Positions 28,424 through 41,393 of a DNA stretch of 64,000 nucleotides are shown here, one piece after another. The notes below the pieces were generated by a model that searched no databases, was not told where the DNA came from, and saw nothing but the letters and a program-made list of their open reading frames with translations. Where the stretch lies: contig NC_079517.1 of the NCBI RefSeq assembly GCF_000801105.2, positions 14,694,001 through 14,758,000 on the forward strand. Reading direction: 5' to 3'. The translations under genes and the position numbers were made by a program. Position 1 is the stretch's first letter; each line of letters begins with the position of its first letter. Source of the stretch: Raphanus sativus. Its lineage: Eukaryota; Streptophyta; Magnoliopsida; Brassicales; Brassicaceae.

Positions 28424-31400
28424 CTACTTTGGGAACTTGGGAAGATTATCATTGCTTCCCAGATAGTGAAATGGGAACCTTTGATTAACTGGAGATGAAG
28501 AGGAACCACCGTTGTCATGAGTAACAGCCTGGTCGTTACCGTTGTTACTCGAGTCACCAAAACATTTTGCTTGGTGGTTCTGCACTTGATTTTGCTGTTG
28601 CTGATTCATGTTGTTTGTAGTGAGAAGCTTGTCAAGAAACGACCAGTCTCCACCATAGTTGTTGTTAGAAGTCAGCCTCAGTAGATTCTGTGAGCATTCA
28701 ATGTCTGTTGTGTTGATTGACGACACAAACGGTTGGGCCGAATCAGGGCTAAAGAGCTGAGGGAGATGCATTGACCCGTGGCTTAAAGTGTTTGCAAACT
28801 CATGTAATGGCATGTGGACATGTCTTCCCATGTGATGATGATCCAGAGAATGAGGGATCAAAGAAGAATGATTGTTTGAATTAGATTCAATATGATGCTG
28901 ATGCTGATGATGATGGTGATCATGATCATTGTTAGTGCTTATGTATTGGTAATGATCTTGATCTTGTTCTTGGTGAAATCCTCTGAAATGATTCTTCTTC
29001 TTGAACACTCTGCATACAACCCACCCATCTTCCTACAAATCACACATAATTAGTCCACATTATGCATAATATGGTCTCTGTATTTAAAAATTACAATGTG
29101 ATATATTTTCGTACGTACTTGTATTTCGTTTTCATTATCGTCAAGGCGATATTCATGCATGATCCATTCAGTTTTATGGCCATGAGGAGCACGACCAGTG
29201 TAGAAGACAAGAGTCTTACGAAGTCCAATCTTCTTGGAGCTGTTGAGATGTATAGACTTGTCTCTACCAGTAGCCTTCCAGAACCCGGCTGCAGTGGCCC
29301 GGTTGGTTCGGGTCCCAGTCGGATATTTCTTGTCCTTGTGGCTAAAGAAGTACCACTCGTTTTGAGGTCCCGACCCGATCCTGCATTTCTCTACATAGAT
29401 ACATAAAAAACAAAGTTATTATTTATAAAATGAAAGAAAATACCAAAATTAATTTAGCTTATGGCGACGGGTTTGTTATATGTCTGCAATGCAAAAACCA
29501 GGAGAAATTTACTTTCACAGACACATTCTCACTTATCTATTACGTTATCAGTCACTTTAGGACTTTGACACACTTTTTTTGTGTGAAAAACCTAAATTAT
29601 CCTCAACCAAACATAAACTTTACATTAGCTATTATCTAACTTAGACATAATTTCTTTATCATTATTTATATATTCAACATCGATATCAACACCTCTTCAT
29701 CTTTTTAGTTTTGCAAATCACTTACTTTTTTCTCAATTTCAATAATTCAATTTCTGTTTTTTTTTTGTCATTTTTAATTTGTTATTGTAGCTTTATCAAT
29801 AACCAATAAAGACAGAACTTGGTTGTGGTAGCGGCGGCATCGGTGGTGGTGACTGTGGAAGTAACGGTGGTGACTATGAACAAGACGGTGATAGTTATGA
29901 ACGGAAACGCTCAGATCGATGGAAGCGGTGGTGGACACCGTGGTGGAAATGGTGGTTGATACCATAGTAGAGACGGTGGTGGTGGTGGAAAGTGATAATA
30001 GAGGTGGAGGAGATCATGGAGGCAGTAGTGGTTATGGAGGTGGCTGCAATGGATACCAAAGTGATAGTGGAGGCGTTGGTGATAGTGGAGGCGTTGGTGA
30101 TTATGGAGGTGACAGTGGCTTTTTATCAATATGTGTGTGGATATTGTTGATCTGGTCAGAAAAGTTGTGGGTAATGAAGGTGGAGATAGTGGAGGCGGTG
30201 GTGTGTATGGAGGTGACGGTGGTTCTCTTGGTCAATGTGTGTGTGGATGTTGTTTATGTGGTCGGAAGAGTTGTGGATGGAGATCTCGTGGTCAGAGTTA
30301 TATTGATGTGATCAGAAGAGTTGCGGATGGACTCTCGATGGTGGATACGAAAATAGGAATAAAGGTGGAGGAGACAGTGTAGATGGTGATTAAAACGAAA
30401 GTGGTAATTAAAAACGAATGTGTAATGAAGGTGGATGAGATAACAGAGGCGGTGGTGTGTATGGAGGTGAAGATGTCTCTCTTTGGTCAATGTGTGTGTG
30501 GATGTTGTTTATATGGTCGAAAGAGTTGTGGATGGGGATCTCGTGGTCAGAAATGTATTGATGTGATCAGAAGAATTGCGAATGGGTTTTCGATGGTGGA
30601 TATGAAAGTGATAATAGAGGTGGAAGAGATAGTGGAGGTGGTGACTAAAACGGAAGTGATAATTAAAACAAAGGTGGTAACGGAAATGGAGGAGATAGTG
30701 GAGGAGGTGGTGATATTACACCCTAAAAAGTTTTCTTTATCGTAACCTATTAGATCGTCTGCCTTTACACAAGACTTCGTCTATGAAATCTCTTGTAAGA
30801 TTAAAAATCTTGTCCACGGAAATTCGTCCACGAAACTTTGTCCACGAATCCACATATCTCACATCCACAACTGCACCATCCATAATATATATATATATTT
30901 ACGCATAAATATATACATTATGGATATCAAAATGTACAAGAGAAAAAACCATAATTTATTTTACGCATAAATATAAAATTTTATACATTATAATTTATAA
31001 TAATGATCACTAAAACATGTTAGGGGAATTCAGAACCAATTAATATATCAACTAAACTAATAAGATAACTAATAAACTATATTTATGTTTCCCTTACGCC
31101 ATTCAATCTCATTTCCTCAGCGGGAGGGTATAATAGTCTCAATATTGCATCGAAACCAGCAATTGTGTGTCATAGACACAAAGTGTCTAATTGAGTAAGA
31201 AAAAAGACAAATGTGTCTAAATATGTAACTCTCTCAAAAACCAGTGGCTTATTTTGAGGGTACAGTACATAATAATATTATGTCAGTATTCCTAGTCATA
31301 TACTACAAGACATTACACTTTGTCTTCTGTTACTAATCAAAAAGACATGAGTGAATAGACAACTTTGTCTCTTTCTTGATGTATATATATAGAAGTTATC

Positions 31401-31946
31401 ATGCGTATAAGGCTTCGTGGATCCATAAAAACTGGAAAATAATTTATCATGATAGAAGTTATAAGACATTATATAAGTAGATACATGTTTCCATGGAGAC
31501 GCAGACAAAACCCTAGACAATGTTTGCCCAATCTATGTATTTTACCTTTGACATCTAACTTGTAGTTTTGTGCAGAGGCAACATCATAATTATTCCCCAT
31601 ATCTTAAGCCTCTTTCTCTATGATTTAAGTGTGATAGTCTATGTATAATACTGATCAATTAAATGATAATAATCTGTCATTGTGTGGATTAGGTGGTGAT
31701 ATTTGTAGTTATCAAGGACTAAAACGGTTTAATTATAAGTGGATTGGAAGTTTTACCTTTAAGATCCCAAGGCTCAAGCTTGTTGAGATCAACTTCTCTA
31801 ATCACATCTAAATCAATTGGTTCATAAGAAACCTTCTTCTTTAGGTAATAATATAGAAGTTCCTCCTCGGTTGGATGAAACCGAAAACCTGGAGGCACCG
31901 AGAGCTGTCCTCCTCCGGCCACCGTGGACGACGAGCCTATCTCCAT
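28424..31946 (-). CDS. SMB: SOMBRERO, NAC transcription factor, 3 exons
   Basis: NAC-family transcription factor. In Arabidopsis SMB (ANAC033) controls root-cap cell maturation and programmed cell death. Exons: 31946-31757, 29390-29119, 29032-28424; all GT-AG, giving 356 residues. The NAC domain covers about residues 16-165: [20 protein letters not shown], then [34 protein letters not shown] and EWIMHEYRL. The C-terminal part is His-, Asn- and Gln-rich and ends in PKFPK. The sequence is nearly the same as Arabidopsis SMB, slightly shorter in the His and Ala runs. The odd point is intron 1 (29391-31756, 2366 bp), far longer than the 86-bp intron 2 and filled with low-complexity repeat DNA. A truncated copy lies downstream at 25259-26216. 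Confidence 0.93.
29820..30725. repeat. GGTGG-rich low-complexity block with 254-bp tandem duplication, in SMB intron 1
   Basis: G-rich plus-strand sequence made mostly of GGTGGT, GGAGGC and GTGGAGG words. A 200-250-base module (from GAGGCGGTGGTGTGTATGG through GTCAATGTGTGTGTGGATG and TATTGATGTGATCAGAAGA) occurs at about 30193-30446 and again at about 30447-30700. Several open frames encode Gly- or Val-rich strings, but they conflict with each other and none looks like a known protein. It may be a decayed glycine-rich gene fragment or an expanded minisatellite. Confidence 0.75.
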
Positions 31947-34566
31947 TATCCGTTCTCTTCTTTAAGCAAATCAGATTCTCCCCTTTGCTCCTTTTCACTA
32001 ATCAATCAAATAAATAACAAAATTTCATAAAAGTAAGCAAAATAAATGACCAAAGAATGGGTTGTCTCCAATCATCATGTAAAGAATCCAAGAAATTGTC
32101 AAGGCGTGCATTTTTCAGATCTATAAAGTCTAAAACCCTAGTTCATCATGCATGCAAATGTTCATACAGAATAAGGCGTTTTCCACTAACAGAATCTGGA
32201 TCTTTCTTACATAGGTATACACGAAATATAACTTGAATATCCCAAAAGAAACTTGACGTTTGTTGAAAACCGAACAGTCTCTCTTCTTGAACAAGACCGT
32301 TTTGATGATAGACTTAGTCATGTTCTTTAGTAATCAAAGAAATGAAGTGAAAATAGTGAGATGTTTGAAGTGAAAACTACACATATAAGTGTGTGAGTGA
32401 GTGGTATATATATCATATATCTAATATGTAAATGTTGATGATGACAGCAATGAAAGATATATGATAGGAGGAATGAAAACGAACCTTGGAGGCCGGAAAG
32501 TATTGCTTCTGTTAGAGGCAAGAGGTAGAAGACAATGAAAGAGAGAAGACAAAGAAGCAAGCAAAATGAATTTCTACAAAACTGAAGATATCTTAGCTTA
32601 AAGGGCACGATGTTTAGGGTTTCTATCTCTCTCTTTCATTCTTCTTTTTTTGAGATAGAGAGATGAGAGAGAGTAAGAGACTTGGGTTTCTATGGATTAG
32701 TGCCACCATTATTTGTATTCAATTTAATATTACCAATGCTGGTCAAGAAATATATGAGAACTACTTTATTGTATCGGCAGCGATTATATCATTTTCTTGT
32801 TATAAATCTCAATCGTATATACATCTAAAAATAGATTTCATCTCTAGAAAATGCGATTTATCATAAATCTTTTTTTTTTGCTTAACTTATAGAAAAGTTC
32901 ATACTAATCTTTCAAAAAGAAGGGCATTCTATGGATGGGCAACTCTCTTCATGTATTCAAATGAAATCCAAAGCATGTTTGTGAGCAAATAATCTTGCAT
33001 ATTCATCATAGGGCATATTGAATTATTTTGTGGTATTACATGTTATAAATAATTTTCCGTTCTTACTTCTTATTTAACTTTAACACTACATTTTCCTTAG
33101 CAGTACATTTCATTTCCCATACAATTTTTTATCTTCTTCTTTTTTTGGCTAAAATTTTCCAATCAATATTGTATCCATTCTTACAAATATATATATATAT
33201 ATATATATATATTACTTAATTTGTATTTTGTACTAAACAGATGTATAAGCAAATACATGTAAATTTATAAAATATGTTTGTATGTGATATATTTAGTTAC
33301 TAGAAAAATACACCTTTTATTTTTGGCGTGAATATGCTTATGAGGGTTAATCTTGATAGCCATCGATTACAGCTGTTCTTTATAAGACTGGCTATTTGAT
33401 TTGAAAACAAGTATAATTCGTTTAATAAACCCAGGATACTAATAAAAATACATGGTAAAGATTAGTATAATAGAAAATCTGGTTTATGTATCCCAAGGAC
33501 AAAACAAAACAGAACAAGAATTGAAGCTTCTATACCCTCAATTGGCAGTCAAATGTTGCGAATACAAATGATGTATCGTACCTTGAATTATGCTCCCTTT
33601 TGCATTTTTTATTGCATCAATTTCAGTGCAGTTTCATCAGAATTTGTTTAACCAAGTCTTAATGCTACTATTTGTTTATAAACTAGTATAACTAACATAA
33701 ACGTTAGCTCAAATATGTCCTTTATCACCAAGTTAATTAACTCGCGAGACAAAATTGATAGCTTTACTATATGATTGAGCGAATATTATGGTGCCTTTCC
33801 ACTGACGTGCGAGTTATCTTAGCATTTACCAGGGTCATCAAAAAAAAAATTCTTAGCATTTTTGTTACTCAAGTTCTTTTATAAACTTATGGAAAAGTTC
33901 ATGCCAATCTTTCAAAAAGAAATGCATATCCTATGGATGGACACTCTCTTTATGTATTCAAATGAAATCCAAATCATGTTTCATATATGCGTAGTCTAGT
34001 CGCATAGGTTTAGTGTATCAAGTTAAATTCATATATGCATAGTGTATCAAGTTTAATTCAAAGGGTTATATGACAAGTTTCTTATATTAGTTCAGAGTTA
34101 GAATATAAACACACATTTTATATTATCCACCCAAGCTTATAAAGTTAGAATTTCTCTAAATAGAAGAATTCACATTTTTATATGTCAGTTCCAACAAAGA
34201 ATCATGCACATATAAGCAGATAAAAAGATATCGCCCTATGGAAGATCTAGTCGATTGTGAATATGATTTCCTGATAAGAAACATGACGAAAAAGGTCAAT
34301 ATACAAACAAATACATATAAAGACTGACAAAAACGAATAATTAAGAAAAATTGGAACACAAAAGAGAAGAAGATAACAGAGGAAACGGCACGTAGGAGAG
34401 GAGTGTCAGCACGTGCTGATGAAGAAGCAGAATCCTGAAAGGCCGTGGAGAGAAGCACGTGATGGTCTAGCACCAAATCCACAATTCAAGGTCCCTTGTT
34501 TGACTTAACCATCTTGTCATGAGATTCGTGCTAAAAGTGATCCTCTTCTCTTTTTCTTTTTATATA
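31947..34566. other. SMB upstream region, no gene seen
   Basis: Promoter and 5' flank of SMB. An (AT)n run lies at about 33187-33212. A direct repeat of about 100 bp at 32885-32985 and 33886-33985 is listed separately. Two CACGTG G-boxes lie at about 34411-34416 and 34455-34460, the first within the 14-base palindrome TCAGCACGTGCTGA. No reliable coding region was found. Confidence 0.5.
32885..33985. repeat. Pair of ~100-bp direct repeats 1 kb apart
   Basis: Copies at 32885-32985 and 33886-33985 share AAAAGTTCATxCCAATCTTTC-like starts and the stretch TGTATTCAAATGAAATCCAAA, with scattered substitutions. They may be the two ends of a decayed element or an old local duplication. Confidence 0.75.
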
Positions 34567-34818
34567 CTCCCTCCGTTTCAAAATACATGATGTTTTAGAG
34601 AGTTTTTGATGTTTCAAAATAGTTGATGTTTTGATATTTTTATATTATTCTTAGTTTATAGAAAATTGTGTAACCAATAATGTTTAGTATTTATTTTAAA
34701 GTATTGGCTGAACTAGTTTTGATTTATATTTTTAATGTTACTTTTTAGGAAAAATTGTATACCTTAATTATTGTGCATACAACTAAAACATCAAATATAT
34801 TGAAACAGGGGGAGGGAG
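34567..34818. mobile_element. Stowaway-like MITE
   Basis: 252-bp element bounded by CTCCCTCCGTTTCA on the left and TGAAACAGGGGGAGGGAG on the right, an imperfect terminal inverted repeat. It is flanked on both sides by TA. The CTCCCTCCGT end and TA target duplication are diagnostic of Stowaway (Tc1/mariner) MITEs. Inner sequence also repeats the motif TGATGTTTT. No coding capacity. Confidence 0.9.
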
Positions 34819-35157
34819 TACAAAAGTATTATGAAAAATATGATATTATGGTAACTTTAAATTCATAAATTTCATGTAACATACACGAAACACGTAAAAA
34901 CATTGGATTCTCACGGCAATTCATCTCTTCGTAACAATTTATGAAACTTACAAGTTTTTTGTTGCCCAATGTTAATTTATAATTATCTTTATATATTGAG
35001 ATGTGCCGTTGCCTTCACGAAGACGTCTTGCATTAAACCTTATTAATGCATGGTCTAATCATATAGATAGATTACCAACATGTTCTGAAACTTATTATAT
35101 ATTGATATTTTATAATCTCCCATTATAGCCAAGTGTTGCGTTATTGAAAGTTATATG

Positions 35158-35533
35158 CGGCCATCTCCAATGGAACTGCAAAATACTATTTTAGTGTAGT
35201 TTTTACACCAAAACCATCTCCAATAGGACTGCAAAAATTACATCATTTTAGTGTAACACTATAATTTCACACCAAATTTGGTGTGACACTATTCACCACA
35301 CTAAAACACTATTCTCTCCATTAAAACACTATTCACTTATTTTATTGATAAAATTTACAAATAAATAAATGAGAAATAAAAAGATAAATACATATAATAT
35401 TATAAAATAACTTTTAGTGTGAAGTTTGGTGTTGTGGTTAGAGAAGAACTCATTTTTAATGCTAAAATTACATTTAAATTGTGTAGTTTTGATACAAAAT
35501 AGTGTTATAGGTTGGAGATACTCTTAGCTTGTA
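35158..35533. mobile_element. MITE-like element with CATCTCCAA ends
   Basis: The left end reads GGCCATCTCCAATGG and the right end, reversed, reads AAGAGTATCTCCAACC, an imperfect inverted repeat. The inside is AT-rich with repeated AAAACACTATTC and TTTTAGTGT words, and the CCATCTCCAATAGGACTGCAAAA end is partly duplicated at 35213. Such CATCTCCAA-ended elements are common in crucifers. Superfamily not assigned. Confidence 0.6.
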
Positions 35534-35577
35534 AGCCTAGTATCTATTTTTAATAAATAATATATTAAGTATTTCCA

Positions 35578-35795
35578 ACTTCACTCTATTTTTTATTCTA
35601 AAATACAGTTTAGAGTAAAATTGCTCCAATAGTACTCTATTTCTAACTCTATAATAGAGTAGAAAATAGATTTACTCCAAATACATGATAAGTTATTTTT
35701 TGTTCATCACTCTATTTTTCATTTTAAAATAGAGTATCATTGGAGTAAACTTCAACTCTAGTCACTCTTTTTTAGAGTAGAAAATATAGTAAACC
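35578..35795. repeat. Second MITE-like repeat (ACTCTATTTT / AAAATAGAGT)
   Basis: Contains several inverted copies of ACTCTATTTT and AAATAGAGT, plus CTCCAATAGTACTCTATTT against ATAGAGTATCATTGGAG. This is the layout of a small foldback or MITE element. Boundaries are approximate. Confidence 0.5.
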
Positions 35796-36844
35796 AATAG
35801 AAATGGTTTTAAAGAACAATTTCGGAAAAGCGCCAAAACAGTAACTCTCCGGCGTGAGTTAAAGAAAACAGATGATTTTCTTTTGAAAAATAGAGAATTA
35901 CAAAAATAAACTATATTCTTACAAATCAAAACACATTTATTAAGGATGTCCCACACAAGTCTACAAAATATATTCAAAACGAAATATTATGAATAACTGG
36001 TTTGGGTGTTTCAACATGATAAGAACCTCATGCTAATTTTTTTTGTTATATAACATTACTTTTACATACTTTTTAATATATACATTTATAATCCCGAAAC
36101 GGGTATCAATGTTGAATACAAACCGGACTTGAACAAAATAATCTAGATTAGATTTTTACAACTCTAATACATGTTTTGCATTACCAACTATCCAACGCGT
36201 TTTGCTAGAGAACTCAATAATCATTAAATTATCAATAACTGTTTTCTTCCATTAACATTAACCTTGGGGAGATGACCTATTATTCCATATTTATTTTATT
36301 TTTACATTTAATAATAGTTTTATCTAATAAAAATCATTATTCCATCTCACTATTTTTATCTCATATTTTCTTTTTATAATTGTATTTTGGGAACAATAAA
36401 ATTTAAAATATTTTAACACACATAATAACTAAATTCTAAAGAAAAAATAATTACTTCTTATAACAAAAACTACTTTTGATACACCAGATTATTTTCTTTA
36501 AAAACAATGATAAAATTATAATGAAAATAAAATAAAAATTTGTATCCGAGTCAAATAAACCAAGTCTCTATTTATAGAATACAAAGTTATAAATTTGATA
36601 TTATATGTTTCTATAAAAACATTCTCTGATATAAAATAATTGATCTTAAACAAATTAAAGGGCAAAAATGAACAAATTAACATTGTAGGTCCTACACCAA
36701 ACTCTTTCAACATGTTGAATGAATTCAACAAGAAATAATCTACATCCTTATTTTTTTTTGTTTTCAACATGTCCATTATATGCATTCAACTATTGAAAGT
36801 TTAATTCAACATGCCCATTGTAGATAGCCTAAGTAGATCTAGTA
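35796..36844. other. AT-rich intergenic DNA, no gene seen
   Basis: No coding region recognised. A TTCAACATG word recurs several times at 36706-36812, which may be part of another MITE, but its ends were not resolved. Confidence 0.4.
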
Positions 36845-37426
36845 ACACAAAATTAATATTCCAAATAGTTATAAGGGTAAGTATTAGTAATAATCCCTTT
36901 TAAGAGAATAGATAACAATAGGTACCGTCATGAGAAATAAAAGATACAAAACGATATGAAAGAAAATAAACTTATTTTCATTTAAATAAATCAACTTCTC
37001 AATTTAAATATCAATTCCTATCTTTAATTTAATGCATAGTTTCATCTGATGAACTTTATTACAATCTTGAGGATGATTATAACCGTCATTCAGAAGATGC
37101 ATTTACATCAAAAAATATTAAAATCAAAAATTTATGGATACATGATAAAGATTTTATCGTCAAACATTGTTAGCTTCAAAAGAGGTATATAAAGCTATGT
37201 TAAAAATGTTTCAGTTTTGCTTATATTTTGCTTATATTTTACTTATACATTTCTTTTTATTTTGTCGATCAATATTTTTATATATTTTTAGTGTCACAGA
37301 AGTAATTGAATTGTAAGGGTAAATGTTAGAAATAATCTCCCTTTAATAGAATAGACAACAATAGGTGCCCATAGAAAAAAATACAAAATGATATGAAATA
37401 AAAAAAAAAACTTATCTTTATTTAAA
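36845..37426. repeat. Repeat R: complete copy plus the start of a second, interrupted copy
   Basis: Copy 1 spans about 36845-37295. Copy 2 starts at about 37300 (GTAAGGGTAAATGTTAGAAATAATC) and runs to 37426. It then continues at 53213, on the far side of the nested insertion, with TAAATCAACTTCTCAATCTG. Copy 1 has the uninterrupted form TTTAAA|TAAATCAACTTCTC at 36981-37000. Confidence 0.85.
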
Positions 37427-39966
37427 CTAGGTAATGAACCCGTGCGATGTCGCACAAAAACTCATTTTATAAAAACATATATTCTTTTTATAAAGATACC
37501 TACATTACAAACATTGATTTCATGTAACTAGCATTAAAATACAGTTTAGTAAGATGATATAACATATTTTTACACATTTTACAACATCTTAGAAACATCG
37601 ATAAGAAAAGATACATTTTTAAACATTTTGACAAATTTTTAGAAGAAAAAAACACATCTTTTTGACAAATTTTGGATTCCGATTTATAATAGGAAAACAC
37701 ATTCCTAGAATGATAAGACACATCTTTATACATTTTCCTAACCTCTTGAAAATATTTTCACTTTTAGCATAAAAATACACATTCGTGGAATGATATGACC
37801 CATCCTTATACATCTTTACGCCTTTTGATAAACTATTGTATTTTTAGGATTAAGAGAAACACATCCTTAAATATTTTGACAACTTTAAAACTAATATAAT
37901 TTTAGGATGGAAAACATATTTTCGATATTTTCATAACTTCTTAAACAAATGCAATTTCTACGATGACAAATCATTCTGAAAAGACAAAATTTTATAAGTA
38001 GAGTGGTTTTAGACTCCCATACCGGATAGTTTTAGTTCAATATGAGTAGGCTTCAATCTCTAAAATACTTGAAAACTCTTCATATATAATTTAGAAATGA
38101 ATGTAAGAGTCATGATAACATATATCTACAGATAAGATTTGCTCAATATATTTTTAAAAACCAATGTGAGACCTCACAAATAAAATTATTGATATATCTT
38201 AATTTTGTAAATATAAAATGTTATAAATATATTGAATAATCTGAGAAAGAAAGGAGTGTTACTGATTGATGGTGGCCACAAAAAAGGAGGCAATTCACTC
38301 CATCTCCTCCCACATTCAATCGTGACCATTCAAAAGAGTTGTATATCTTGAAATAAAACAACCACTGAATTGATATTTTCCTATAAAAATGGAGCAAGCA
38401 CTGAAATTAGAAAAGAAAAGAAAAAAATAGCAGAGACAATTCTCAGCAAAGAGAATGATAGTGTATGAAACTGAAATCTAGATTCTAACATATTTGATGA
38501 TGATGGTGGAATTATGAGGGGATACAGAATCTGAAATTCTCATATTTCAAATTTGTTGATAAAGTGATTCGGCTGAAGTTACTTGCAGTAAAAGGCAAAG
38601 GAAATCAATATCAGGAAGAGAGCTTATGTGTTTGGTTCGGATCCAGATTATAAAGCTGTACAGAAGAGGCTTTTTTGATTTTTTTTCTTTCCTTTGATTT
38701 TCTATTAAAGTGAAAACACAGTTACACTAAAAACGTTTTGTTTGGATAAATTTTACATTCATTCAAAAAAAAATATCATATTTATATTTATTAGATGCAA
38801 ATAAGACATTCACTTTCATCCAAAAAAAATAAAGAGATGTTGACACCAAAAAGGTGCGACTTCCTAGAGGATGTGAGTTTAAAACCAAAAGGCAACATCG
38901 TTAGGTGTATTAAAGATGAGGTCATATTTTTTCTCTCATCAGTTTTCACGGTTGGCTGTTGATGGATGACGGGAGACTGCAAACGTAAATCAAAGTTGAA
39001 AACGGAACACAACTTACACGTAACTCAGAGATTTTCCACAATAGCGACATTATGTGTTATAGTCAGTTTTGTAATCATTCGAATGGTATAATGTAAAGGA
39101 GATATGTTGTAAGAGGAGAGTAGAACTCGCTCATGGCGCTCCAAATTTGTTATCATTATTTTTTTTCCGGTCATCAGATTGTCTGAAATTCTGACCTACG
39201 CATCAAAAAGATAATCGTAACATCTTGATTTCTCCCGGTTAGATTGACTTAGTCGATGCATGTGTCGGTGTGTGCATCAAAGGCAATCTCCTCGAAACAA
39301 AGACTCATTGAAAAAGCTATATATTATACTCGCATCCCTTTTTATTTGAAGTTTACTGAGTTTTCAGCATATAATTAATCCTTTTAACTGGTCTTTGAAC
39401 AAAGACTATCTTTCGTTTCTAATATATTTGTGATTGTGGTGAGGTTTTTTTTCCTTGGGATTTGTCATTGTTCACAATTCTTTATATAAGAAACTAAAGA
39501 TTGTAACATTTGACAATTAAACATTACAATGGTTAACATTAAAAGTTACAATGATTCATCACCAAAAACTATAATCACCAACAATTAACGATTAATCACC
39601 AAAAATTATAATGGTTCATCACTAACAGTTGCAACGTTTCATTCTAAATTATCTAAAAGTTGTGTCTTCTTCTTAAAAAAACTGTGTATTTATATCTTAA
39701 AAACTTTATTTATTTTTAAAATTTATTAGAATATCTAAGAATATGTCTTTAACAACTTCTTTAAAATTAATTCTACTTTTAGGATCAAAAATATATCCTT
39801 AAACATATATTTTAGATTTTACAAAGACATATTCCAAGAGTCATAAAACAAATTGTTAAACAATGTTTGTGAGCTTCCTCTTCCTCTTGAATCATACGGT
39901 AACAAGTTCGAACCACACAACATTCCCCTTTCTTGGATAATAATAACTTTTGTCGTAAAAAAACAA

Positions 39967-40005
39967 GGGCTTATTGCAAAAGTGACTCAAAACTTGAATT
40001 CAAAC
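39967..40005 (+). repeat. Left terminal inverted repeat of the MULE
   Basis: Starts GGGCTTATTGC and contains GTGACTCAAAACTTG and TCAAAC, matching the reverse complement of 52944-52983. Preceded by target duplication AAAAAACAA. Confidence 0.85.
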
Positions 40006-40547
40006 AGAAAACTAACCTTTTCTTTTGACTCATTTTTTTTTTGAGTTTTTAACCCCACATCTGCATTTTATCTACGAAAATGCCATTAACCCTTTTTTTT
40101 TTTTTTTTTCGAAAATGGCTTCTTTACTGTCTCAACCTCATTTTCTTCAAGTATTTACAATATTGCCACTGCCATGAATAGTGGGAACAACCTTGTACGA
40201 ACTGTTTGGAGCTTTTAATGCCCTTTAATGCACGTAAATCTCTTTACACTCTCTCTGTTTCAATTGTTATGAACTAAAAACAACATTTCTTTCACTTTCT
40301 CTCCATATTCATCCAAAAAACTGAAGCTTTTGATTCAAAATTGTTTGGAGCCATATTTCTTTCGTTTTGACTTACGGTTGCTTTCGTTTGAGGTTCTGGG
40401 TGGTTGGAGAAGACCCTGTGTGCAAACAAAGTCATCTCACCTAGTTGAAGGTACGAATTTGAATTTTTTTCAAATCTGTTCGCGTAGAAGACTTACAAGT
40501 AAGTCATTTGTATGTAGAAGACTTACTGATGAGTCTTCTGGTCAAAC

Positions 40548-41246
40548 GGACGACTTAAACTAAGTCGTCCAGCTTTGTTTGGTGAAAAAAAACAGTCCAG
40601 ACGACTTATATATAAGTCGTCTACGAGAAACAGGCTAGTTTTGCATTTGACCGAATCGTGTCAGATCTTTGACTATTTCTGGACGACTTATAATTCAGTC
40701 GTCTCTCGGAAAGTTAAAATTTCAATATTTTATTAAACTAGACGACTTACGTGTAAGTCGTCTTAGGTTAGTTTTGTAGTTGAAAAATAAAACTTCATAA
40801 TTTAATTTTTACCAGACGACATAATATAAAGTCGTCCCGTCAGAAGACTTAATTTAAAGTCGTCCGGGGAAAGCAAAGTCGTCCAGAATTTTTCCCAATT
40901 AAGTCGTCCAAACCTTGCTTATCCCGGACGACCTTAAATTAAGTCGTCTAGCTGGACGACTTTTAGTTAAGTCGTCTGGAGAAAGTTAAATTTCAAGTTT
41001 TATTTTTCAATTACAAAACTAACCTGGGACGACTTACGTGTAAGTCGTCTAGTTTGAATAAAATATTGAAATTTTTACTTTCCAGAGACGACTGATTTAT
41101 AAGTCGTCCAGAAATAGTCAAAGATCTGACACGATTCGGTCAAATGCAAAACTAGCCCGTTTTTCGTAGACGACTTATATATAAGTCGTCTGAATTTTTT
41201 TTTTTAACAAACAAAGCCGGACGACTTAGAATTAAGTCGTCCCTTT
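40548..41246. repeat. Large inverted repeat upstream of the transposase gene
   Basis: The left arm (about 40548-40835) and right arm (about 40970-41246) are near-perfect reverse complements. For example, GCATTTGACCGAATCGTG on the left matches CACGATTCGGTCAAATGC on the right. The spacer is about 135 bases. Both arms also contain several GACGACTTA/TAAGTCGTC palindromes. The sequence right of the N gap begins inside the equivalent spacer and holds the right arm again (about 43790-44070). A transcript through it would fold into a long hairpin. Confidence 0.9.
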
Positions 41247-41393
41247 TAATTTTCAATTGCAAAAGTGACCTCTTTAGACGACTTACCTTTAAGTCTTCTG
41301 GACGACTTAAATCTAAGTCGTCTGCGATAATGTTTGTTGAACTTCTTCATTTTCTCTATGTTTACTAATGTGTTTTATTTTGAATATTTGCAG

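Noticed and set aside
29919..30745. Gly/Val-rich open frames on the plus strand in SMB intron 1
   Set aside because: Several overlapping frames are all open because of the GGTGG repeats, none matches a known protein, and the block lies in an intron.
34400..34480. Possible MIR164-like precursor (TGGAGAGAAGCACGTG near SMB, a NAC gene)
   Set aside because: The match to miR164 is incomplete, with the wrong internal bases, and I see no convincing star strand or stem of the right length.
34156..34482. 108-codon minus-strand open frame upstream of the SMB region
   Set aside because: No recognisable domain, low-complexity hydrophobic tail, AT-rich context and no supporting splice or conservation signal.
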